DNA of 64,000 nucleotides, from the NCBI GenBank assembly GCA_037389465.1, contig JAZARR010000200.1, forward strand, positions 820,001-884,000, in the 5' to 3' direction. Positions 39,805 through 50,985 of the stretch are shown here, one piece after another. This stretch comes from Baylisascaris procyonis (Eukaryota > Nematoda > Chromadorea > Rhabditida > Ascarididae). Position numbers and translations under genes: made by a program. The notes beneath the pieces were generated by a model. It was not told the DNA's origin, did no database searches, and saw nothing but the letters and a program-made list of their open reading frames with translations. Position 1 is the first letter of the stretch. Each line of letters begins with the position of its first letter.

Positions 39805-42800
39805 ATGGGTAGTTGGAAACGAATAACGAGACAATTTCTTGAACGTTGTCGTGGATTCACGATCGATGAGGTTGTCGATGAGAAGCGTCAGATTCTTGTA
39901 AGTTATTCGATAGCTGAGAGTTGATGGATCGTAGAAAATATGGGTCGGATTGGATAGGTTCGCATGAAAGATGTTGGATTCGAGTCATGTCGCTGTTCGA
40001 TTTTCAAAAATTTAGCTGAAAAATTTTTTATTATCATGAATAAAAAGTAGGGAGGAAATCGGGAAGGCGAAAAAATGATTCCGTGAGGGTAAGTGGGAGA
40101 GGTTTTTTCTAAAAAGGAAAGGATGGGAACAAATGGGAAGGAAGCGTTGATGGCACGTCGAATCGGCGATATTCGGCTTTCTTGCAGGACCAGTCGTTGT
40201 ACATGCGTTAAAAAACAGAGGGAAGGAGTGGCAGATATGGTGTCTACCGGCGAAGTACATACGGAATAAGTGTCCGTCGATTCTGTACTCGTGATCGTAG
40301 TGTTGGTGGTGGACATTTGGTCAATAGGCCAATGTCGTCGGTGATGGACATTTGGTCCACATACCATATGTCTTAGGCGATGGACATTTAGTCCTTAGAA
40401 CAAGTGTCCATCCTTGTTGACCGTGTCAAATTTCAGGAAGACGCATTACCTTATTGGCTAGCACGTTATGTTTGGCTATTTTTCGCTTATATAATATTCC
40501 ATCTGAAGCTTCTACATGCCGTCACGCAACCCCTCCACAGTTTCCTTACAGAGGGAATCAAATCGACGATCGTTGCCGATGGGCATTTTCGACGTCCAAG
40601 ATTCTCATTCAATAAGGTTCGTGCAGAGGTATGTTTTCTCTCTCTTTTCCACCCTTTCTTTCTCCCTTTCCCACTGCAATGACTCGTAATAATTTCTTCG
40701 GATTTCTAGATTACAAGAAAGTCGATAGTTCAGAGTTCAATAACATCGTCCTCAAATTCCATTCTAATGGGAACAGTTATCCAAGGATGTTCTACCGAGT
40801 CTTTTAGAGGATCTATGAGATCACTTAAGAGCTATAGGATCGTTCAATGCCACAAGCTGTCTTCTAATTGAACTTAAGAGAAGAAAAAAACTAAAATCCG
40901 GGTATTTTGTATAATTTTATAATCGCATTCCATTCTAATTCTAAATATGAGCTGTTAAATCCACATTTAGAATTAAATATCCTCTTTCTGAGAGGATTAT
41001 TGAAAACTGAGGTGATACTTTAGAATCCTTTCTTGTAGTATTTTGATCGATAGAATATTCCTTCTCATATAAATTTGCATAGTAAAAAGTAAACTTTTTA
41101 TTTTTTTAATTTATGATAGTCTTTATTCGTATAATGAAGATGAATTTAAATTTAAAAGGCAATTTCTTCAATTACAGGATGCATCAAAAACCTTAAGTAT
41201 ACTCATCTCCTTCCCCCTCCCCCCTCCCATATCCCGCCCCCCATCCCTTCGTTAACTTTCCATGATCGGTTTTCTGAGCGAAGGAAATTCGAATAAAACC
41301 CAAAGATGACCTCCCAAAAGAAATACGGGAAGTTATCCTTTAGGTTTTATTCAAAATGGTACGGTAAGTGGTATACGATAATCTTTCAAAATGATACGGT
41401 AACTTTTCGAATTCAATTTCAAAATTTCAGATTGCTGTAATGTTGTTGACTTTCTCGGCTCTTTGGCATTGCTTCTCGATACCGAATCCACTTGGATTAT
41501 TGCGTTGGGGTGTTACGGTACGTCCACAAGTCAACGTGAAACCACGAATGGTTTGTTTATTGCGTTTTTTTTTTTCATTTAAGTAGCGTTGAAAGAAGAG
41601 TGCTACCAATCAGTGCTGGTATCATAGGGTATTTAACCAGTGCTGGTGGATACTGGTTGTTGAACCAGCACTGGTAATACTGGTAATTTAAACGGTGCTG
41701 GTGGATACTGGTTGTTGAGCCAGCGTTGGCATATAGGTTATTTAAACAGTGCTAGAAATACCGGTTGTTTAATAACGTTGGTAATACTGGTAATTTAACC
41801 AGTGCTGGTAAAATTGAGTGTTTGGGTTTATTTCTATTTAATTATACATCAATCATTCAAGATTCGTCATAAACAAATGACGTCATATCAAATAATTTCC
41901 GTTCCTCCCTCTCATTTTTTTTCAATTTTATGCAAATTTTTTCGTAAATAATCACTAATATTTTAGTCTTTATTGAGGAAATGTCATTCATCACCACAAA
42001 TAACGACATTTCATAATGCAACAATAAAACGATCCATATCTGATTCGACGCTTAATATTGGTGGTAAAATTGATTTGGGAATTGATACACGTATTTCGAA
42101 CTCATTACTGGATCCGATCCTTACGACTATCGATTCGTTGACGGAATCTGTCTCGTTGGCAAGTGAATTTGCTTCAAGTTTATTTAGGTAAATAAATTGA
42201 AAATATTTTCCACGAAAATTAGGAAAAAAAATTAGAAATTAAAACGGGGGAGAGGGGGGAGGGGGAAGATAGGAATATTGCATAAATTAGTGCTATAGCG
42301 ACTGATTTCAAGCCTAAAATACTTCGTTCAATAAGTCGGTTGCATTCATCTTACAAAGTATGAGATTGTTTTCTTCATTTAAGTTTATCGTCTAAAAAGA
42401 AAATTTATAAAAGAACATCATAATGGCTAACCTATAGTTTACAAGTGTACGAATCCGGAACGATTCACGAATTTTGCGGTTTATAGCTTTTGATATTTTT
42501 TAGTATCAATCCACCCATTCATTTGGCTTCAGTTTTCGATATTTTCTAGCGTCTAAGTTCCTAGACCATTCTCTGGTCGGTCATTTTATCCTCTTCGGTT
42601 CACTGCCCCTCTATACATGGTCATTTTTGTGAACGTTTAAAAAAGACAAATTCTGTTCATATTCTTTCATCCTTTCGGCGCCCTTAGTCATACTTCTCGG
42701 CGCCCTTAGTCATATTTCCCTGCGCCCTTAGTCACATTCCCCGGCGCCCTTAGTCACATTCCCTGGCGCCCTTAGTCACATTCCCGGCGCCCTTAGTCAC

Positions 42801-43809
42801 ATTTCCCGGCGCCCTTAGTCACATTTCCTGGCGCCCTTAGTCACATTGTATTGCTTTCAGTGGATCCTATGCGCAAACATCCAATGCTTCTATGGTATCG
42901 CAGTCACATATGTCAATAGCGAGTAGTTCTATCGTTGAATCGATGTGTAGTGATGACCTGGAGGACAGAGAGCAAGACGAGGAAAATTTGGCGACAGCAA
43001 TTGAAGAGGGCGAATCCGGTATCGGAGAATCGACCGATATGGATTTCGAAACGGATTATACGGTAATACAGTTCTCTTCTTCAATTCTAAATGTAGTTTG
43101 AGATAATACATCACATGACCTCGAATAAGAACTCACACGGCGGAGACTCTTTGAAGTGAAGCTCCGGAAATCAGAACCCTTCTTCCCGGGGAGCCGCGGA
43201 ATTGAGGGGAGCGGATAACTGATTTTCCGGACCCGAATGCCAACACTAGTGGTGGTCGACGATAAGCGGCAACATTTAGGAACGTATATTTATGCCGTCC
43301 CTGATGCAGTAAACGCTAATGTACATCTCCATCTGCCTTACAAACTAGCCAAAGTTTACCAAATCTAATAAACGAAATACCTACGCAAATCAGAAAAGGT
43401 CATGTATTAGTGACTTCAGATTGAGGTCACAGGTAGGTGGACCTTTCAGGTTGTGGTCATGTGTAGATTGACTTCAGGTTGTGGTCATGTGTAGACTGAG
43501 CTCAGACTGAGGTGAAAGCCAAGTGAAAGCCAAATTCAAAAACTATTGAATATTGAAAGCGGGCAAACTTTTTATCCTCCCCTCCACCTCCCCCCTCCCC
43601 CTCTCCTCGTCCCTCTCCCTCTCTCCCTCCTCCCTCCCTTCTCTTATACGAAGCTATTTGAATTATTTATAAGTTATAGTAATATAAAATTTTAGGGCAG
43701 CAATTCAAATGAACCGGAAGAAGAGCACATTGAATACGAGGAACATGAAATTATACCTCCATTACGATGGTTCTCTTGGAAATTGCCAACACTTTGGCGT
43801 TCATCCTAG
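39805..43809 (+). CDS. Unrecognised putative membrane protein, six exons
   Basis: I do not recognise this protein. Exons 39805-39897, 40437-40628, 41431-41517, 41967-42187, 42861-43062 and 43696-43809 (stop TAG) have GT-AG borders and matching phases, giving 302 residues. Seen: a basic N-terminus (MGSWKRITRQFLERC), a first hydrophobic stretch (~residues 38-60, with YVWLFFAYIIFHLKLL), a second (~96-120, with IAVMLLTFSALWHCF), a Ser/Thr-rich middle with an amphipathic DPILTTIDSLTESVSLASEF segment, a Glu/Asp-rich region (~215-285), and a tail with Trp residues (PPLRWFSWKLPTLW). AATAAA follows at 43857 and 43898. No signal peptide is obvious. Introns carry the minisatellites listed separately. 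More 5' exons are possible. Exon model fairly sure, function unknown. Confidence 0.75.
40285..40400. repeat. Repeat of GATGGACATTTGGTC in intron 1 of the unknown gene
   Basis: Copies of (G)TGGACATTTGGTC at about 40310, 40346 and 40380 (the last with TTTAGTC), spaced ~35 bases, just before the exon 2 acceptor. Confidence 0.7.
41605..41815. repeat. Repeat rich in CCAGTGCTGG / CCAGCACTGG
   Basis: About a dozen diverged units of ~21-30 bases carry CAGTGCTGGT and its reverse complement ACCAGCACTG, together with ATACTGGT(T/A). The sense and antisense copies allow hairpins. Located in intron 3 of the unknown gene. Confidence 0.8.
42676..42850. repeat. Eight-copy 22-bp minisatellite (GGCGCCCTTAGTCACATT)
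   Basis: Eight units built on GGCGCCCTTAGTCA(C/T)A run up to 11 bases before the exon 5 acceptor of the unknown gene. Each unit contains the palindrome GGCGCC or a one-base variant. Confidence 0.92.
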
Positions 43810-43856
43810 ACGGAAGCCTCTAAACGACTCCTAATCAAGCATAGTTTTAAATTTTG

Positions 43857-43903
43857 AATAAAAAATTGACCCCTTTTATAATTAAATTTGATATTTTAAT
43901 AAA
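43857..43903 (+). other. Two AATAAA poly(A) signals of the unknown gene
   Basis: AATAAA at 43857-43862 and 43898-43903, 48 and 89 bases after the TAG stop. Confidence 0.7.
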
Positions 43904-44537
43904 GCGTTCGCCATTCTATAAGCATTTGACTTTATCATCACATCACTATAACAATAAACTAATAGGATAGAAAGAATTAAATTTATTTATAATTATAAAA
44001 AAATTACAAATAATAATATATAATAATTGTTTTAAAATTAGTCAAATTTTTTAAATAATTTTTTTTTTTTTTTTTGAAGAAATAATTTAACATTTAATTT
44101 TTTTTTTTTTCATATGAATCAATGAGATAATCAACATCAATATGAACTTTCTTTAATGTGTAATCATAGATATTTTTCATGTCCTTCAAATTTCGAACAT
44201 TTGCACTAAGAAAGGTGATTATTGAAGAGGTCACTATAGATGAGCGATGCAACATTTTTTTGCAAAAAGAATATTGACATACAAACTACTGTCCGAGTTC
44301 AAAAAATTTCCAATTTTGTCCATGTCTAAGCTCGAATTTTGTCCAGGTTGAATTTCATTTCGATTTTTGGCCAAGTTAGAGTACAAAAATTAAGAGCATT
44401 CGACTAGGACAAAATTCAAAAAATCGGGAAATTAATTCAGATTTTATCCCCTATCAAAATTTGAATTTTGTCCACATTGGATACCTCAAGGAAACTCAAG
44501 AGGTATAACTGAAATTGAACATTTCATAGAGAAGATT

Positions 44538-44602
44538 ATGTCCAAATTATGTCCGAATTATGTCCAAATTATGTCCAAATTAACAAGAGGTATTATGTCC
44601 AA
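44538..44602. repeat. Tandem ATTATGTCCAA, 11-bp unit
   Basis: Four consecutive units, one with CGA for CAA, then a fifth after a 17-base gap. The surrounding 300 bases also hold many loose TTGTCC / AAATT copies. Confidence 0.8.
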
Positions 44603-46713
44603 ATTCTAATTAATCTATACCTCTCAATTTCTGAAAATTTATTTCTTCTCTCAAAAAATATTCTTCTAGCGGCATATTGATCAGCGCAAAATTTTCTGAA
44701 GAGCTGTCAATCTTTTTCACTTTTTTTTTTTGTTCATTGAGCTTGGCACCTTCAAAATCTCATAGCATTAATTCCCAAAAAAGAGCAGTAAAACTCCGAA
44801 AAAAAAATGCTTACAAAAAATAAATAAATAAAATATATTGATTTATTCGAAAAATTCGGTAAAATTCCAATTATTTGAATAATTAAATCTTAACGCTAAT
44901 TCTTTAACGAAAAAAAAAACTTCTATTTTATTACTCGTCTGTATTTCAATTTCTTCTCTTCAATAATTCCAAATAAATGGCTATCACTAAGTGGAAATAA
45001 GTGTTGAATTTGTGCAATTAGTAAGAGTCATTGGTCGAATGAACTTTACTGACATTTTAAATTGCTGTCAAATGCGATTCATTCAACCCCATATCAATGG
45101 AACCTTTTTTTTTTTCACTGTTTTATTTTGAATGATTGTCGAATCTTTTAAAGAGAAATTGAACTTTCGTTGATTTTAAAAGGTCAATTACACTAAATGA
45201 ATTTTTTTTTTTTATTCGGTTACATTTATAAGTGGGAAATAAGACTTCTAGCGATTTTTTTTTTGCAATTATTTAATTGTTTTTTTTTTTCATAATTTTG
45301 CAAATTTTGCAAATTGTTTTTTGCAAGTTTCTTTTCTAGATAGACGATTGCATTAAATTACGCTTGGTGGAAAGTAGAGATCAAACCAATATTAAACTTT
45401 TTTAAAGATAGTTTTAATGATGCAAATATAACCTATGATTTGAGGAAGTTGGGTAGAGGGGGGAGAGAGAGATGAGAGGTTCGATGAGAGGATTTAATTT
45501 ATGGTACATACGGGCACCCATAGCCGAAAAAAAGCAACCCTTCGAGCTTTAAGAAGTATTAGTTATGAAAGTTGTGTTATAATAATTTAGCATATTCGGC
45601 GTTTTTTTTTTCTTTAACACATTGCATAATTTATATAACACATTTTTTTAAATTTAATACATTTAAATATTTATTTTAATAAATATCGCCAAAAAAAAAA
45701 ATTTTTTTTTTAAATTATTTCGATATCGATTCAAGTTTTAAAATATGCAACTTGGTAACTTTAAAACTTGACTTTTTTTTTGAACTAATAAAGTTGCCAA
45801 GTTTAAGATAATATTAGATGCAATGATGAGTGAAAAAAAAAACCAAAAGGAAAGAAAGTTTTTCATATAAAACGTAATTTGAACGAAATGATCGTATTAC
45901 AATTTTCCATTGCATATTGCATTGCATATGTCAATCATCTAAGTTTTAGTTGCCATTTTTTTTTTCCACTCTCGTTGACAATGAAGAACTAAAAGCGCAT
46001 CTATGCGCACGTTCCACTTTTTTTTTTCGCATTGGGTCAGTATTTAATTTATTACGGTAACGGTGGAATGGCAATAAACAACATTATGTTGCACGGAAGT
46101 AAATTAAAGAAAAGTTTTTCTCACATCACTATGTGAGAAATTCATTTGCACAAGAAAATAGTTACCGTAAAACCTCATATAAAACCCCCTCTTATAGTAG
46201 GCTATTCGCATCGAATAATACTTAACTTAAGGGAATTTCTGAGATGGGAAAAGAACTCCTCTGTTTTATAAAAATTGGTCACCTCAATCAAACCCATCTC
46301 TTTCATTTAAAATTTTTGTACTTTGTACTTTGAAAGAGTACTGTTAAAAATTGCCCTGCCCCCACCCCACCCCCCCCCCACCGAATAAAATCAGTCATAT
46401 CCTGGAATTCAACGGGAATTTCTGACATTTGGCTTTGTTCCAAAATTTCCATTTTTTTTCATGAGGAATTTCAACGAATAATTCCTACACGAAAATAAAA
46501 TCGAAAATCGATTCTATGAACAGAGGAGTGCTTTTTATTAAAGAGACAATACGGGTGGTCGATTTTACGTGGGTGAATTGGGTACCATTTAGTCAACGTT
46601 TCTAAAGAGGCGTAATAAAAATTTATTACCGATCAAAAACAAAGTATCACTTTTTTCATAGTTCATCACCAGATTTTTTATTTTTATTTTTTTAAATATT
46701 TGCACAAGGCAAC

Positions 46714-46750
46714 TTTAAAGTACATTTAAAGTACATTTAAAGTACATTTT
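46714..46750. repeat. Tandem AAAGTACATTTA, 12-bp unit
   Basis: Three consecutive units (AAAGTACATTT). Confidence 0.85.
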
Positions 46751-47012
46751 TGTATGATTACAATTCTATACGTATATAGGTCATTAAATGTAGAAAAATT
46801 TTTTTTTTGCAAATTTTTGCAAAATTTTTTTCAAATTCCGGCAATTTGAACTAGAAATTAAGTATAGGCGGAATTTGCATTTTTTTTTTTTTGAAAAAAC
46901 TATAAATTTGCATATATCTTCTCATTGATTTACATTTTTTTTTCAGTTGTTTAGTATTAAGTTGATGGTTTAATTTGCCAATAAATTCGTGTAGTTGCCA
47001 AAAGAATATCTG

Positions 47013-47200
47013 GAAGCTTGGCTGGAGTCGTTTCTTGGCTGGAATAACTGGAACCTTGGCTGGAGTCGTTCCTTGGCTGGAATAACTGGAACCTTGGCTG
47101 GAGTCGTTCCTTGGCTGGAATAACTGGAGCCTTGGCTGGAGTCGTTCCTTGGCTGGAATAGCTGGAACCTTGGCTGGAGTCGTTCCTTGGCTGAAATGAG
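47013..47200. repeat. 38-bp minisatellite, about five copies
   Basis: Each unit reads CTTGGCTGGAGTCGTTCCTT then GGCTGGAATAACTGGAAC; the last unit has TAGC for TAAC. Because 38 is not a multiple of three, the reading frame changes in every unit, so the open frames across it are unlikely to be coding. Confidence 0.93.
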
Positions 47201-48484
47201 CTCTGTCACTCAAATTTTTTCTTTCCCACTTTAAATTTCTTGGAGATATTCTCAGAGAATCCATTTTTCAATACTTCACATTTCACTTCCCAATTTCATG
47301 AGAAAAATCCCCCAAAAAACGATCTTTTCATGCATTTTTATGTATTATAAACATTTTTATATTACCGAAAAAAAAATTTTTTATGAAAAAAGAAAAGAAA
47401 ATTCGTCAGTCTTCATTTAAAAAAAAATTCAGATTTTTTTTCACGTAATTTTTCATTAATCCCTCCTCTTCACAAAGCAAATTTTTAATAAATAAATAAT
47501 AAATCGAATTATTTTTTATAATTTTATACGGCTAATCACGATTTGTCAACGTTTTCATCGATCCATTTTTAAAACTGTCATGATTTATTGAAGAACATAG
47601 CAATCAAAAAAAAAAAATTTATATTTTAATAAAACTTTATTGTTTTCGCTCTCGAAATATTTCCCTTTATACAACTAAAAAAATTTTTATTAAGAAAAAA
47701 TAAATGAAATATTAATAAAAAATAAATAAATAATAATTTTGTTTCATTTCTCATGCTCTTTTTTTTTTTTTTTTAAAGCATTGATTTGGAATTTAACATT
47801 AAAGTTGTATTTTTAATTTCAACTTATTCTTTCCATACTATTATTTACCTATATAGAAATGCCTAGAGGTATATCGTATTGCTGATATGGCTTAAAAAGT
47901 ATATATTGATATAGATATATTATATTATTAGATTAGCTTAATCCATATCAGAGGGGATATCCTCAGTGAGCAGATTTGGTACAGCTGATACAGGTTAGTT
48001 GATACCTTTATATTGTACAGGTAGAACCTTGCGGATACTAGAATTGAAAATGAAGATAAGGAAAAAAAGAAGGTGCAAAAATCTATATGGTTATTTTTTT
48101 GCGGTAAATATTTAGCAACAACGCTAACTATTGAACATTTTCACACGCGACAGTCGGGTGTAAATTAATAATTATACTTTCATAGTTGGGCAAGTTTTAA
48201 CTAACCGGAAGCTATCTCTTTATTGCCAATAATATATAATAGTTAGCATGATAATGCCGAATATTTGTTGGTGATAATGCTTTGCTTAATTTTTTTTTTT
48301 TACCAGCATTAGTTTATTTTTTTAAACCATCGTTGGATATATTTCTACCCATTTTACCCATTTGTATCAAAAAATTCATCGATAGATCGCTGTACATTTT
48401 CGCACTTCTACGCGGATCGCAAATTAAATTTTTACCAAAATTTTAAGTAATTAGTGGTAATGAGCAACGAGTAATTATGTTGTT

Positions 48485-48662
48485 TAGTCAGGTTCGACTC
48501 AGTGGAAGAAGATTCGATCAAATCCACGAAGGTTCAGCTCAACCCGAAAAGATTCGGCCCAATATCCAAGAAGAGTCGGTTGAATCTAGGATGATTCAGC
48601 TCAATCCAAGACGATTCGACTCAATCGAAAAAGATTCGGCGGCTCAATTCAAAGATTCGGTT
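48485..48662. repeat. Degenerate repeat of AAGATTCGACTCAATCC, ~21-bp unit
   Basis: Eight or so diverged units with GATTC(G/A)(G/A)CTCAA(T/C)CC. A 62-codon open frame crosses it; I treat it as repeat-derived. Confidence 0.8.
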
Positions 48663-49593
48663 TAGCCTTCTCTATTCTACGGTAATATTGAATCTTATAT
48701 TCGTTAAAAATTATAAATCTTGGATTTTTTATAATTTTCAATTTTTCACTATCAAATATATGGACTTATTTTTGCAAAAAAAAAAAAAAAAAAAATTCAA
48801 TAAAATTCCCCCAAAAAAATAAATAAACAAACAAAAAAACGAATGCAAAAAAAACGTCTGTTGAGATTTAAATACGTCAACAACCTATACAACGCAACAA
48901 ATTGTTGCGTTTTCAAGTATAATAAGACGATGATTTGTGAGGCGAATCGGTTCTTTTTTTTTTCAGATTTTTTCGGTTTTTTTTTCAATTTTTGCAAAAT
49001 TTGATCTTCAAACAAAAAATTCCACAGCAGCTCATTTTGAGTGACAACTTAGGGTCATACTTCAAGTATACAATTGCATGACGTTTTGTTTTTGATTTAG
49101 ACTGTTTTTTAAAGTGAATTTTTCTGCAAAAGATTACTGACCGATAGTCTATAGAATTAGATCATTTTAGCGTTGAACAATCCTTTTTTTCGGATCGTTG
49201 ATCTTTGATTATCACTGATAATCTCTGATAATCCCCGAAAACATGATAAGAATAGGAACGTCTTTATAATAAGCTGCTTTAAGATTAATTTTTATTGAAA
49301 ATTTCATCGAAAATTCAACGTGATCCTTACATTTACTCTATCTTAATGCAATTCTAGATCACCTTCCAATGAATTAGAATTTTTCTTTGCCTATAGTTAA
49401 ATGAATGATTTCATTATTGAATGCATAAAATGTTAGCTATTATTTAATGATATGAATAGAAATTTCTCTACGCTAATCATATCAGTAATCGTTATCTTTC
49501 ATATTATTTTACAAAGGGTCGTAACTTCATTCAAGTCGATTCACAATGGAATATTTTCCTTAATAATATATATCTCTAATATATATATTACAT

Positions 49594-49595
49594 AT

Positions 49596-49630
<35 letters not shown>

Positions 49631-49631
49631 T
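49594..49631. repeat. (TTTA)n microsatellite
   Basis: About nine TTTA units. Confidence 0.97.
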
Positions 49632-50049
49632 ATTATTTCGATAGGGATTATACATAAATTATCTAGTTGGTGATTGGGAATTCATTCATTTTCAAACATC
49701 TGTTTGTTTCTCTCATAATATTTTCTTTATTTTCGCAATTAACGTCAATCCAGTTCGATGGTCGACGATTGTGGCGTAAAACTCAACAAAAAAACCCCCC
49801 GTTTTCAGTGAGGAATATTTCGTTCAGAAGATGGTCGTCACTTTTCGATCTCAGTCGTCGAGGGTGGTGATTGTGCAAAACGGTCTCTCTCCTCAACACC
49901 AACGATTGTGCATAAAAATGATCGTCATTGTGGGTGGTCGAAAGGGCGGAGCGTCTGATGCCATCAACAGTTAACAAGCGAATAGCACAGAGCGCGGAGC
50001 CTTTACAATCGACAACATCACAGTGCTCCGTCTTTCAACTCCTCTTACT

Positions 50050-50092
50050 GTTGTTGTTGTTGTTGTTGTTATTGTTGTTGTTGTTGTTGTCG
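50050..50092. repeat. (TTG)n microsatellite in probable mab-3 leader
   Basis: Fourteen TTG-like triplets with one ATT interruption, ending ~85 bases before the proposed mab-3 ATG. On the plus strand it would be in the 5' UTR or promoter. Confidence 0.9.
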
Positions 50093-50178
50093 TCGTTAAT
50101 TCATTTATTCATACACCAAACGACGATGGTCGTATTGTTGTTCCGTTACTAACGATAGAGTTGACGACGATCCGATAT

Positions 50179-50914
50179 ATGCAAATGGATGGCAAAGAAA
50201 ACACTCAAAGTAAGTGCTATTCGTCGATTCAACGCTAAATACTCACCACCGATCGAAATTAATAAATTTACTAAATAAAAACAAATTAGTATAGTAATGC
50301 AGAAGAACGATGAAAATGATACATCGATGATATATCATATAGAATATTAATTGAATTTTTTTAGTATCGAAAAATTTGCATAAAATATATTTATGCTAAT
50401 TACGATTCATTGTAGAGATAATGCGCAGCTGTCAATAATAATTCGTAGCTGTCAATAAGAATAGATTTTTCAACTTTCGAATAACACCGTCGATTCGCAT
50501 CTCTTCACTTATCTCTATCCTTAAAGAATTTGTGTTTGATTAATTCTGAATCTCGACATATTCATTTCCAATGCATCGAATTCTATTGTAATTCGCAATT
50601 TCTTTTAGAAGTTCTCATTGCATTATTTGATACTATGATATGCAAATTTGAAATTCTATAACGAAACGTTTTGCTTTGAAATATGTTAATCAGATTTTCT
50701 GAGATTTATTATTCAATAAATCTCTCGTGTTGCAAATGGAGATTTATGTTTTTTTTTTTCAAAAATTCTTGTTAATTTGGGATATTTAGATGTTTCTTTT
50801 ATTCTTAGCTAAATAAATGGATGTGAAGTTTCCGGTAAGAGAATTTTGATTGTACATTTCAAGAATTCGGAGACCTTTCTGGAGCTCCGGCTCCGGTTTC
50901 AAAATGTAGATAAG

Positions 50915-50985
<71 letters not shown>

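Larger units (their letters stand above)
43904..50178. other. Intergenic, 6.3 kb, repeat-rich
   Basis: No gene recognised. AT-rich with many A or T homopolymers (44062-44077, 44100-44110, 47760-47775, 48778-48795), a C run at 46368, and the minisatellites listed below. The longest open frames (137 codons at 46851-47264 minus; 79 codons at 46970-47209 minus) only read through the 38-bp repeat. The mab-3 promoter should lie near the right end. Confidence 0.6.

Noticed and set aside
39903..40367. 154-codon open frame on the minus strand
   Set aside because: It is antisense to exon 1/intron 1 of the unknown membrane gene, has low-complexity Ser/Pro composition, and no splice partners or family match.
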